Shown: positions 52,601 through 59,721 of the stretch, one piece after another
Numbering within the stretch: position 1 is the first letter of the stretch
Layout: each line of letters begins with the position of its first letter
From: an uncultured Muribaculaceae bacterium
GTDB lineage: Bacteria > Bacteroidota > Bacteroidia > Bacteroidales > Muribaculaceae
Direction of reading: 5' to 3'
DNA length: 64,000 bases
Assembly (NCBI GenBank): GCA_910587475.1
Contig: CAJUMR010000013.1
Coordinates: 1-64,000, forward strand
Notes under the pieces: model-generated
What the model was told of the DNA's origin: nothing
The model's input: only the letters and a program-made list of their open reading frames with translations
The model's database searches: none
Translations under genes and position numbers: made by a program

Positions 52601-53096
52601 CGATCCCCGACACCACGGCAAATTCATCATTGAGCTCCACGCCATAGTCGCCCTGTCGATCGACCTCACGGGCGAAAGCCCTCAGCACAGTCTGAAAAAA
52701 AGAGTCGATCGTGCTGACATTGAAATGATGGTAGTCAAACAGCAGACTGCGCAACGCCTTGGCCGCCACTTCACGCAACTCATCGCGCGTGCAGCCGTAT
52801 TCGTCGATCAGGCCTGATGCATAAGGGCTATCGCAGCCTTTGTCGTCGTGCTCCGACGCGAGAGCATCAAGCTCATCGACGATGCGCTTTTTCATCTCCT
52901 CGGTAGCCTTGTTGGTGAACGTCATGGCGATGATGTTGCGGTGATGCGACGCCACAACATCAGACCCGAGGTATTTACGGCTGTTCAGACGATATGCCCC
53001 GTCGGGACATTTGACTCCGAGAAGCAGCCTGACATACTCGTAAGCGAGGGTATATGTTTTGCCCGAACCGGCAGAGGCCTTGTAGATTGTAAGCAA
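49668..53096 (-). CDS. AddA/RecB-like UvrD helicase-nuclease
   Basis: A 1142-residue double-strand break end-processing enzyme. The Walker A motif YKASAGSGKTYT starts at residue 5; IAMTFTNKATEEMKKRI, the DEFQDTSHMQW Walker B, GDEKQAIYRFR and VMTVHKSKGLQWD are the usual UvrD motifs; a C-terminal PD-(D/E)XK nuclease has GTHLHAIMSD, DRIVVCPDG and VIDYKFT. The start is TTG at 53096 (LTIYKASAGSGKT), not ATG 53246, because a terminator hairpin and a good promoter lie between them. The AddB-like partner usually next door is absent from this window. Confidence 0.88.
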   Translation of the reverse strand: MLTIYKASAGSGKTYTLAYEYVRLLLGVKCPDGAYRLNSRKYLGSDVVASHHRNIIAMTFTNKATEEMKKRIVDELDALASEHDDKGCDSPYASGLIDEYGCTRDELREVAAKALRSLLFDYHHFNVSTIDSFFQTVLRAFAREVDRQGDYGVELNDEFAVVSGIGLMLDDLNYGNPPRRGEIMRWISNYTMEFVENGKDSSMFNRSGSVLKGLTSFVRKMGSEVFKQQADRVLEYLDDPGRIREFVRAIDRRKASLMADLIPQASMIAADLEALGFERKVLPNPVWRIIDSLVSGEKVKIKDFSLVAVRKILNWRNNGDNSFYVKTYCPGSGKNKILPGDAFSDSLCDWMCGCLKAVSEINALAKIREACPNLEFLGFAWHYINRFREENNLILLSDTNDLLQRIIGGSDAPFIYERIGVILRHFLIDEFQDTSHMQWSNLKPLVADSLSTGCDNLIIGDEKQAIYRFRNSDSSLLHHVVASHDFPDDHVIRGNCSAENTNHRSAPGIVRFNNALFSRIARNCGVEGYENTVQSTFDRKASLGSYIKIYDTSALDEINGHPAEFDITAREILRQHAAGYGWRNIAVLVRKRSEAVRFVNYLLTYYPQIKVLSDEALLLRNSSAVKTIISMLKLVDQSYSAAKDNSVEDRSGQPVYASAGDIRLMISRYEYFIAEGYGTEDALRMALEPTHGDHPSNITDSIIDIRSSHPAGLVSLVETIIARKIPEKRRRSEYAYIAAFQDEVVKYCTSYNPSVHAFLGWWDDHSAQLAIGSGSGQDAVAVMTVHKSKGLQWDCVHVPVGDWDMVRSKDSEWVSLDSLDFVSEDLRPPLIAVDLTEESTLEGSPLRDAALSNRAAQFIDNLNATYVAYTRSQRELCICFAKSKAAGAEVFKALAQPPVGDQSLCLDLAASLRPDIDAEPAGLKFEFGEPTVPEKTADHDAPSPELRDYKVFFREDTAALTTIDDATSDVGDIMDDLPSDDIVVDPPGRNGFDEARALAAERGTHLHAIMSDIVKMSDIDAVVDRAAVRYSLSESEAADYRGIIDRAFAQADQYAVRWFSPEATVYKEQSIYVPENDSTFRPDRIVVCPDGSVDVIDYKFTVDPLPSHDLQVELYVGLLRAMGYRDVQGYLWYPELNIVKSV

Positions 53097-53119
53097 TGCG
53101 TGAAAAATTAAGAGTTTAT

Positions 53120-53151
53120 CAAAGATACGCTTTTTCTCTAATGTCAGCAAA
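53120..53151 (-). promoter_or_regulatory. Promoter of the AddA/RecB-like gene
   Basis: Minus-strand -7 box TATCTTTG (53120-53127) with TTTG (53148-53151) exactly 20 nt upstream. It lies downstream of the alternative ATG at 53246 and 23 nt upstream of the TTG start. Confidence 0.75.
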
Positions 53152-53243
53152 TCAAACCGAAGATTCCTCGAAGTTATGAAACAAATTGCTTCAGCGGCCT
53201 GCAAGTGACCGGCGTTGCGTGCATCCTCATCCGCCTCAAACGA

Positions 53244-53277
53244 CAAGATCGCCTTCCGAAGCCGGAAGACGATCTTG
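53244..53277 (-). terminator. Hairpin after secDF
   Basis: CAAGATCG-cc-TTCC pairs with GGAA-ga-CGATCTTG (53244-53277), 32 nt past the secDF stop, followed by TCGTTTG on the minus strand. It covers the rejected ATG at 53246. Confidence 0.55.
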
Positions 53278-53309
53278 CGATGATTGATATTGCTGACTAA
53301 TGCGCCGGC

Positions 53310-56186
53310 TTATTTCTTGACTGCTTTTGCGCGACGGGCGTCGGTGAGATAAGCAACCGGAGCTGCAACGTAGATTGTTGCGAGAGTACCGATGATCACA
53401 CCGAAGAGCATTGCGAATGTAAAGCTGCGGATAGCATCACCACCGAGGATGAAGATGCAGAGAAGCACGAGCAATGTTGAGCATGAAGTCATGATCGTAC
53501 GACCGAGGGTCGAGTTGATCGACTTGTTGATAGTCGTGAAGAAATCCTGCTTGGGATAGAGACCGACATTTTCGCGGACACGGTCAAAGACAACCACGGT
53601 GTCGTTGATCTGATAACCGATCACTGTAAGGATGGCGGCGATAAATGTCTGGTCGATTTCCATTGCGAAAGGCAACACTCCATAGAAGAGCGAGTAGAAG
53701 CCAATGATCGAGAACGCTGTGAACGCTACTGCGGCAAGCGCACCGAGCGAGAAGGCAACATTGCGGAAACGGAGCAGGATGTAGAGGAACATCGCGATAA
53801 GCGAGATGATCACAGCGATGTAAGCGTCGGTTCGCATGTCGTCAGCGACTGACGGGCCAACCTTCTGCGACTGCACAATACCTTGGCTTGCGTCGGTCGT
53901 AGAGAATTCGGCGGCTGTCATGCCCGAACGGAGGTAGGGCTTGAGAGCCTCGAAGAGCTTGCCTGTGATTTCCTTTTCAGTGTTTTCGTCTTCGTCAGTG
54001 ATCTTGTAGTTGGTCGACACACGCACCTGATTAGAGCTTTCAATCGTGATGACCGAAACAGAAGATCCGGGGAACTGGGGAGCGAGAACGTTCTGAAGTT
54101 CGGTTGTGCTGACAGGCTGTTCGAACTTGACAACATAGTTGCGTCCACCCGAGAAGTCGATGCCCTGGTTGAGACCGCGGGCGAAAAGCGAGATGACAAC
54201 GATTGCAACAAAGATGCCTGCCACGGTGAAGCTGATCTTACGTGCGCCGAGGAAGTTGTAGTTGCTGTTGATGAACATCTTGCGCGATGCGGGAGTAGAG
54301 AAAGTGATATCGTTGAACATCTTTGTCTTGCCGAACCATGCGAAGAACAGACGGCTCAGATAAACTGCTGTGAAGAACGAGCAGACAAGACCGATGATAA
54401 GAGTCGTAGCAAAGCCCTTGATAGGACCTGTACCGAAGAGAAGCAGGATGATACCTGTGATAATCGAAGTCAAGTTAGAGTCGAAGATCGCAGAGAATGC
54501 ATTGCTGTAGCCATCGGCGATCGCAGTGCGGAGGTTCTTGCCTGCGCGGAGCTCTTCTTTCGAACGTTCGAAAATAAGCACGTTGGCATCAACGGCCATA
54601 CCGAGCGAAAGCACGATACCGGCGATACCCGAGAGAGTGAGCACTGCCTGGAACGAAGCCAGAATGCCGAGAGTGAAGAAGAGGTTGAACACGAGGCAGA
54701 TGTTAGCGACGCATCCGGGGATCCAGCCGTAGAACACGATCATGAAGATCATAAGGAGCACGAGAGCCACCATGAACGAGATGAAGCCCGACTGGATGGC
54801 CTGAGCGCCAAGCGACGGACCGATGACCATGTCGCTGATGATATGCACCTTGGCATCCATCTTACCAGACTTGAGCACATTCGAAAGGTCTTTTGCCTCA
54901 TCGAGAGTGAAGTCGCCTGTGATTGATGACTGACCGCCTTCGATAACGCTGTTGACATTAGGAGCTGAATAAACCTGATCGTCGAGCACGATAGCCACCT
55001 GACGGTTGAGGTTAGCAGCTGTGATACGCGCCCATGCACGAGCACCTTCGGGGTTCATGCGCATTGACACTTCATTGCCGCGGAGATTGTCGTAGTTTGA
55101 AGAAGCATCGCTGACCGCTTTGCCATCGAGCGCGGGCTTGCCGCCAGAGGTGCGGAGAGCGTAGAGAGGATAACCGAAGTTGTATTCCTGCTTTGTAGAC
55201 GGATCTACACGCACTACAGCCTTGACACCCCAACGGAGACGGAGGTCTGAAGGAAGAACGCTCTTTGCTACAGGTGATGCGAGAAGAGCATCGATCTGAG
55301 CCATTGTACGGGCATCGGGGGCATAACCGACTGTTGCGCCTGCACCCTGAGTCGAAAGAAGTTGAGCAAGGGGTGCTGCATTATATAATGAGTCGGCATT
55401 GAGACGAGTGTATGCTGCCGACAGAGCGTTGGCGATCTGATCGACTGTGTATGTCTCGTAGAATTCGAGGTTGGCAGAGCGCTGAAGAAGTTCGCGAACA
55501 CGTTCGTGATCTTTCACACCCGGGAGTTCGAGAAGGATCTGACCGTCCTTACCCTGAAGAACCTGAATGTTGGGTGAAACGACACCGAACTGGTCGATAC
55601 GGCTGCGGAGGACGTTTGTCGCAGAATTGTCGACACGATCCTTGACTTCCGACTTCAGTTTGGCACGAACCTGATCATCGTTAGCGCCTGAATTGACAAG
55701 CCCCTGGAAAACGACTGAGAAATCGGCCTGGGGTTTGCGGTTGCGATACTCGCGCACAAATGCGCCTACATAGTCGTCGGTAGCATGCTGGGCTACGAGA
55801 GCGTTGGCTGCTGAAATCGCAGATTCGAACACAGAGTCAGTATCGCCGCTCTTCATCGAACGAAGCATGTCGGGCATGTCGACCTGAAGAATAACGTTCA
55901 TACCTCCCTTGAGGTCGAGACCGAGGCCGACACCCCATTTACGAACATCGTTAAGGGTATAGCCCAGATACACTTTCTGCTCGCCGAGCGAGTCCATGTA
56001 GTGTTTGTAAGCTTGGTTGTAAGCGGCGTCGTCATTGTCGCCGGATTCCACGAGGGCATACTGGGTTGCCGCACTTTCATGCTTGCTCGAGATGAACGAG
56101 AATGAAAGATAGAAAAGGCACACCAATACCAGGAAAATCGCGATAACACCGGCAACAGTGCTTCCTAAAGATCCTTTGCTTTGCAT
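53310..56186 (-). CDS. secDF: Fused protein translocase subunit SecDF
   Basis: A 958-residue fusion of SecD and SecF that uses the proton gradient to complete Sec export. The SecD half (about 1-600) has the N-terminal helix, DVRKWGVGLGLDLKGGMNVIL, the large periplasmic domain with RSRIDQFGVVSPNIQ and the GIVLSLGMAVDANVLIFER motif of the membrane part. The SecF half (about 640-958) has GIDFSGGRNY and the paired NDTVVVFDRVRENV. Both proton-path Asp-containing motifs are present. The insert around residues 240-330 is longer than in E. coli SecD. Its -7 box is TATATTTG at 56244-56251. Confidence 0.96.
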   Translation of the reverse strand: MQSKGSLGSTVAGVIAIFLVLVCLFYLSFSFISSKHESAATQYALVESGDNDDAAYNQAYKHYMDSLGEQKVYLGYTLNDVRKWGVGLGLDLKGGMNVILQVDMPDMLRSMKSGDTDSVFESAISAANALVAQHATDDYVGAFVREYRNRKPQADFSVVFQGLVNSGANDDQVRAKLKSEVKDRVDNSATNVLRSRIDQFGVVSPNIQVLQGKDGQILLELPGVKDHERVRELLQRSANLEFYETYTVDQIANALSAAYTRLNADSLYNAAPLAQLLSTQGAGATVGYAPDARTMAQIDALLASPVAKSVLPSDLRLRWGVKAVVRVDPSTKQEYNFGYPLYALRTSGGKPALDGKAVSDASSNYDNLRGNEVSMRMNPEGARAWARITAANLNRQVAIVLDDQVYSAPNVNSVIEGGQSSITGDFTLDEAKDLSNVLKSGKMDAKVHIISDMVIGPSLGAQAIQSGFISFMVALVLLMIFMIVFYGWIPGCVANICLVFNLFFTLGILASFQAVLTLSGIAGIVLSLGMAVDANVLIFERSKEELRAGKNLRTAIADGYSNAFSAIFDSNLTSIITGIILLLFGTGPIKGFATTLIIGLVCSFFTAVYLSRLFFAWFGKTKMFNDITFSTPASRKMFINSNYNFLGARKISFTVAGIFVAIVVISLFARGLNQGIDFSGGRNYVVKFEQPVSTTELQNVLAPQFPGSSVSVITIESSNQVRVSTNYKITDEDENTEKEITGKLFEALKPYLRSGMTAAEFSTTDASQGIVQSQKVGPSVADDMRTDAYIAVIISLIAMFLYILLRFRNVAFSLGALAAVAFTAFSIIGFYSLFYGVLPFAMEIDQTFIAAILTVIGYQINDTVVVFDRVRENVGLYPKQDFFTTINKSINSTLGRTIMTSCSTLLVLLCIFILGGDAIRSFTFAMLFGVIIGTLATIYVAAPVAYLTDARRAKAVKK

Positions 56187-56419
56187 GTGATTTTTTATGG
56201 TTAAAATTATTAATTATTGAATTATCGGGTAATTTTCAGCTCGCAAATATAGTGTTTTTTCTCCATTAAACAGCGCACAAGGCTCAAAATTGTGCCTAAA
56301 TACGAAATATTTGGCGCTTTGCGGGCGCCGATCGGGGCTGACATGGCAAAAAAACGGGCCAAATCGGTCGAAAGATTCATTTATCCGCAAAAAAATTTTC
56401 TCATTATAAAAAAATCGGT

Positions 56420-56427
56420 TAACTTTG
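56420..56427 (+). promoter_or_regulatory. -7 box of the tRNA-Pro promoter
   Basis: TAACTTTG, 18 nt before the mature tRNA 5' end. A T-rich -33 region lies near 56396-56399, without a clear TTG. Confidence 0.5.
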
Positions 56428-56444
56428 CGCTCACAATTCGGGAC

Positions 56445-56517
56445 CGGGGTGTAGCACAGTTGGCAGCGCGCCACGTTCGGGACGTGGAGGTCGGAAGTTC
56501 GAGTCTTCTCACCCCGA
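56445..56517 (+). tRNA. tRNA-Pro (anticodon CGG)
   Basis: A complete cloverleaf of 73 nt: acceptor CGGGGTG/CACCCCG, D-arm GCAC/GCGC with one mismatch, anticodon stem CCACG/CGTGG with loop TTCGGGA giving anticodon CGG (reads CCG), variable loop AGGTC, T-arm GGAAG-TTCGAGT-CTTCT, discriminator A. The 3' CCA is not encoded and would be added afterwards. The only RNA gene seen in the window. Confidence 0.95.
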
Positions 56518-56529
56518 CTTGTAGACAGA

Positions 56530-56570
56530 AAGCTTCGCAGGATCAACCCCTGTGGGGCTTTTTCATTTTT
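56530..56570 (+). terminator. Terminator of the tRNA-Pro gene
   Basis: A 12-bp stem with G-U pairs, AAGCTTCGCAGG (56530-56541) with CCTGTGGGGCTT (56549-56560), followed by TTTCATTTTT. Confidence 0.7.
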
Positions 56571-56587
56571 GTCTCACGACAAGCAGG

Positions 56588-56630
56588 ATAAAACAGAAGG
56601 GAAGCCGCAATGACTTCCCTTCTGTTTTAT
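56588..56630. terminator. Perfect 17-bp inverted repeat, bidirectional terminator
   Basis: Arms 56588-56604 and 56614-56630 (ATAAAACAGAAGGGAAG and its complement) around a 9-nt loop lie between the tRNA (+) and ettA (-). The arms end in A/T tracts that serve as T-runs on either strand. Confidence 0.75.
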
Positions 56631-56660
56631 ATTAATAAAGAATATAGATTGGCTGACAGA

Positions 56661-58346
56661 TCACTCCATCAACTTGCGATAGCGGCGGCGTGTGGGTTCT
56701 TTGCCGTCGTTGTGAGCCCGCTTATAATCCTCGTAATCGGAGTATGAGCCTTCGTAGTAGACAACCTTGCCGTCGCCCTCAAATGAAAGGATGTGTGTGC
56801 ATATACGGTCGAGGAACCAACGGTCGTGGCTAACCACTACCGCACATCCGGCGAAGTCGTCAAGACCTTCTTCGAGTGCTCGCAATGTGTTGACATCGAT
56901 ATCGTTGGTCGGTTCGTCGAGCAGCAGCACATTGCCCTCCTCTTTCAACGCCATCGCTAAGTGAAGACGGTTGCGTTCACCACCCGACAGGACCGAAATT
57001 TTCTTTTCTTGGTCGGCTCCTGTGAAATTGAACTTCGAAAGATAAGCACGGGCATTGACATCGCGGCCTCCCATACGGAAACTCTCCACGCCCTGCGAAA
57101 TGACTTCATAGACAGTCTTTTCAGGCAGCAGATCATGGTGGGTCTGGTCGACATAGGCCACCTTTACGGTCTCGCCTACATCAAACGATCCGGCATCTGG
57201 TTGCTCCTGCCCCATTATGAGGCGGAACAGAGTCGTCTTGCCGGCTCCGTTAGGACCGATGACGCCGACTATGCCGGCCGGGGGAAGAGTGAAATCCAGA
57301 TCCTTGAACAGCTGTTTCTTACCAAATGCCTTTGCCAGGCCGTGGGCTTCTATCACCTTGTTGCCGAGACGCGGACCATTGGGTATGAATATTTCGAGAC
57401 GTTCCTCTTTCTGTTTCTGATCTTCGTTGAGCAGACGGTCATAACTCGACAGACGGGCCTTACCCTTGGCCTGACGGGCCTTGGGAGCCATGCGCACCCA
57501 TTCGAGTTCGCGCTCGAGAGTCTTGCGTCGCTTCGAAGCCTGTTTTTCCTCCAGAGCCATGCGCTTAGTCTTCTGTTCGAGCCAAGACGAATAGTTGCCT
57601 TTCCAAGGTATGCCTTCACCGCGGTCAAGTTCAAGAATCCAACCTGCCACATGGTCGAGAAAATAACGGTCGTGAGTAATGGCGATGACTGTGCCCGGAT
57701 ATTGCTGCAGATGCTGCTCCAGCCAGTCGATCGACTCAGCGTCAAGGTGGTTGGTCGGTTCGTCAAGCAAAAGCACATCAGGCTGTTGCAACAACAGACG
57801 GCATAGCGCCACACGACGGCGCTCGCCACCCGACAGAGTGGTGACAGGTTGATCATCAGGCGGACACTGCAGAGCGTCCATCGCGCGTTCGAGCTTAGAA
57901 TCGATATTCCAAGCGTCGGCCGCATCGAGCTTGTCCTGCAACTCGGCCTGACGGGCGATAAGAGCGTCCATTTTGTCGGGATCTTCGAGAACGTCGGGAT
58001 CGGCAAAACTCTCGTTCACCTTGTCGAATTCGGCAAGGAGATCCATTATCGGCTGAACACCTTCGCGCACGACCTCAATCACAGTCTTCGACGGATCTAG
58101 CTTAGGATCCTGCTCGAGATATCCGACCGAGTAGCCCGGCGAGAACACCACTTCGCCCTGGAAACTCTTGTCGATACCGGCGATAATCTTGAGAAGCGAA
58201 GACTTACCCGACCCGTTAAGGCCGATGATGCCGATCTTGGCGCCATAGAAAAACGATAGGTAGATGTTTTTCAACACTTGTTTCTGCGGGGGATATATTT
58301 TCGACACCCCGACCATCGAAAAAATTACTTTTTTGTCGTCTGCCAT
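56661..58346 (-). CDS. ettA: Energy-dependent translational throttle protein EttA (ABC-F)
   Basis: EttA is an ABC-F ATPase that binds the ribosomal E site and gates the first steps of elongation according to ATP/ADP. The 561-residue product has two ABC cassettes: Walker A GLNGSGKSS and signature LSGGERRRVALCRLL in the first, GPNGAGKTT and LSGGERNRLHLAM in the second, with LLLDEPTNHLDAES and LLLDEPTNDIDVNT. The P-site-interaction linker between them is basic (about 245-310). ATG 58346 (MADDKKVIFSMVGVSKIYPP) is the family start. It begins 1 nt after the def stop. Confidence 0.94.
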   Translation of the reverse strand: MADDKKVIFSMVGVSKIYPPQKQVLKNIYLSFFYGAKIGIIGLNGSGKSSLLKIIAGIDKSFQGEVVFSPGYSVGYLEQDPKLDPSKTVIEVVREGVQPIMDLLAEFDKVNESFADPDVLEDPDKMDALIARQAELQDKLDAADAWNIDSKLERAMDALQCPPDDQPVTTLSGGERRRVALCRLLLQQPDVLLLDEPTNHLDAESIDWLEQHLQQYPGTVIAITHDRYFLDHVAGWILELDRGEGIPWKGNYSSWLEQKTKRMALEEKQASKRRKTLERELEWVRMAPKARQAKGKARLSSYDRLLNEDQKQKEERLEIFIPNGPRLGNKVIEAHGLAKAFGKKQLFKDLDFTLPPAGIVGVIGPNGAGKTTLFRLIMGQEQPDAGSFDVGETVKVAYVDQTHHDLLPEKTVYEVISQGVESFRMGGRDVNARAYLSKFNFTGADQEKKISVLSGGERNRLHLAMALKEEGNVLLLDEPTNDIDVNTLRALEEGLDDFAGCAVVVSHDRWFLDRICTHILSFEGDGKVVYYEGSYSDYEDYKRAHNDGKEPTRRRYRKLME

Positions 58347-58347
58347 G

Positions 58348-58911
58348 TTATTTCTTTTTAGGTGCGTATTTAACCGGATAGCTGCAGCGGGTGCGGCCGG
58401 CAATGATATTATTAAGTTTACTCTTGATCAACTGTTTGCGGATCGGCGATATATGATCGATGTAAAGCTTGCCTTCGAGATGGTCACATTCATGCTGGAC
58501 AATGCGGGCGAGAAAACCCGAAATCTCGCGTTCATGCCGGGCAAAGGTCTCATCCTGCCAGCTCAAACGTATATGCTCTACCCTGCCGACATTCTCCGAC
58601 AGACCGGGCAGGCTCAGACAACCTTCAGCCCTGACTACTTTTTCACCGTCGAGAACTTCAATCTCGGGGTTGATCAGAGTCATCTTACTGTCGGCACATT
58701 CGGGAAAATCATCTCCCAACGGCGAGCCGTCGATAACTACCAGACGGATGTTGCGTCCGATCTGCGGAGCGGCAAGACCGACCCCTTCGCTCTCGTACAT
58801 ACATGCATACATGTCATCGACAAGTTTCTGCAGATCGGGATATGTGGCATCAATTGTTTCGGACGTGCGGCGAAGCACCGGGTGTCCGTATAGATATACC
58901 GGAAGTTTCAT
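58348..58911 (-). CDS. def: Peptide deformylase
   Basis: Removes the formyl group from nascent N-terminal Met. The 187-residue enzyme carries all three motifs: GVGLAAPQIG (43-52), EGCLSLPG with metal ligand Cys98, and QHECDHLEG with His140, Glu141 and His144. The C-terminus extends about 15 basic residues beyond the core. It lies 5 nt after ruvX and 1 nt before ettA. Confidence 0.97.
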   Translation of the reverse strand: MKLPVYLYGHPVLRRTSETIDATYPDLQKLVDDMYACMYESEGVGLAAPQIGRNIRLVVIDGSPLGDDFPECADSKMTLINPEIEVLDGEKVVRAEGCLSLPGLSENVGRVEHIRLSWQDETFARHEREISGFLARIVQHECDHLEGKLYIDHISPIRKQLIKSKLNNIIAGRTRCSYPVKYAPKKK

Positions 58912-58916
58912 ATATA

Positions 58917-59354
58917 TTATTGGTTTGATTTAAATTCTGTGTAAGCTCGACTTTGCAAAAAGTCATTGAGAATGATCGTGGCCGATATTTCGTCGACGAT
59001 CGCTTTGTCGCGGCGATCCATTTTCTTCATGCCGCCGTCGAGCATCGCCCTGTGGGCGAGAACCGACGTGAAGCGCTCGTCAAAGAAAATCACCGGCAGC
59101 GGAGCAATTTCTTTTTTCAGGCGGTTGATCACCGGCGTCAGATAGCGCACCGACTCTGACGGATCGCCATGCATGTCGCGCGGATAGCCGACGACAATCG
59201 CATCGACCGTCTCGGTGGCAACGTATCGCTTCACAAAGTCGATCAGCGACGCCGTGGCGACGGTCGTCAGACCGTTGGCGACAATGTGCAACGCATCGGT
59301 CGCTGCAACTCCACATCGACGGCGCCCAAAATCTATTGACATCAATCTGCCCAT
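58917..59354 (-). CDS. ruvX: Pre-16S rRNA processing nuclease YqgF / RuvX
   Basis: YqgF-type RNase H-fold nuclease acting on the 5' end of pre-16S rRNA. The 145-residue product starts MGRLMSIDFGRRRCGVAATD with the first catalytic Asp, then VVGYPRDMHGDPS with the conserved glycine/aspartate stretch, and FFDERFTSVLA (about 89-99) with the second acidic residue and D in DEISATIIL. First gene of the ruvX-def-ettA operon, read from its own promoter. Confidence 0.93.
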   Translation of the reverse strand: MGRLMSIDFGRRRCGVAATDALHIVANGLTTVATASLIDFVKRYVATETVDAIVVGYPRDMHGDPSESVRYLTPVINRLKKEIAPLPVIFFDERFTSVLAHRAMLDGGMKKMDRRDKAIVDEISATIILNDFLQSRAYTEFKSNQ

Positions 59355-59365
59355 AATCTATTGTG

Positions 59366-59395
59366 CAAAGATAATAAAAATCTGCCGATTGTCAA
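59366..59395 (-). promoter_or_regulatory. Promoter of ruvX-def-ettA
   Basis: Minus-strand -7 box TATCTTTG (59366-59373) and TTG (59393-59395), 19 nt apart, 12 nt upstream of the ATG. Confidence 0.7.
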
Positions 59396-59721
59396 CCTGT
59401 AGCCCGACTATAGCCTCCCGTCTTTGCCGCAAATACAAAATAAATTTTGATTTTTGATTTGTTTTTTGTTAGTTTGCGGTAGATTAATGGTTGCACAAAT
59501 ATGTCAACGGCAATGTATCACATCATGATTATCGGCGAAATATCTGCAACCGACTGTCACAAAATGCTATAATGAACAGATGACAACAACAGACAAAAAG
59601 CCCGCAAGGCTCGGCCACTCTCCGGCGATTTTTCCGGTTGACATCAGCCGTTTGCCGCTCCGTGAAAACCTGACGGCCAAAAGCTGCTACGTTGACATCT
59701 GTATCCAACAGTCTCTTGACC
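59396..59721. other. Intergenic region between ruvX and the histidine kinase, with a possible short upstream ORF
   Basis: About 330 nt with no recognised gene. T-rich plus-strand sequence around 59440-59480 (TTTGATTTTTG repeats, TTAGTTTGCGG) may hold the kinase promoter, but no exact TAnnTTTG with spaced TTG was found. A plus-strand ATG at 59580 opens a 49-codon frame ending at 59729, overlapping the kinase start by 8 nt; it resembles no family and may be a coupling leader or chance. Confidence 0.35.

Noticed and set aside
53097..53246. N-terminal extension of the helicase-nuclease to ATG 53246
   Set aside because: The region contains the secDF terminator hairpin and the gene's own promoter, so it should be untranscribed or untranslated as part of this gene.
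56214..56591. Open frames running through the tRNA-Pro gene on both strands
   Set aside because: They encode across a complete cloverleaf and its terminator, have no domain, and are best explained by chance.
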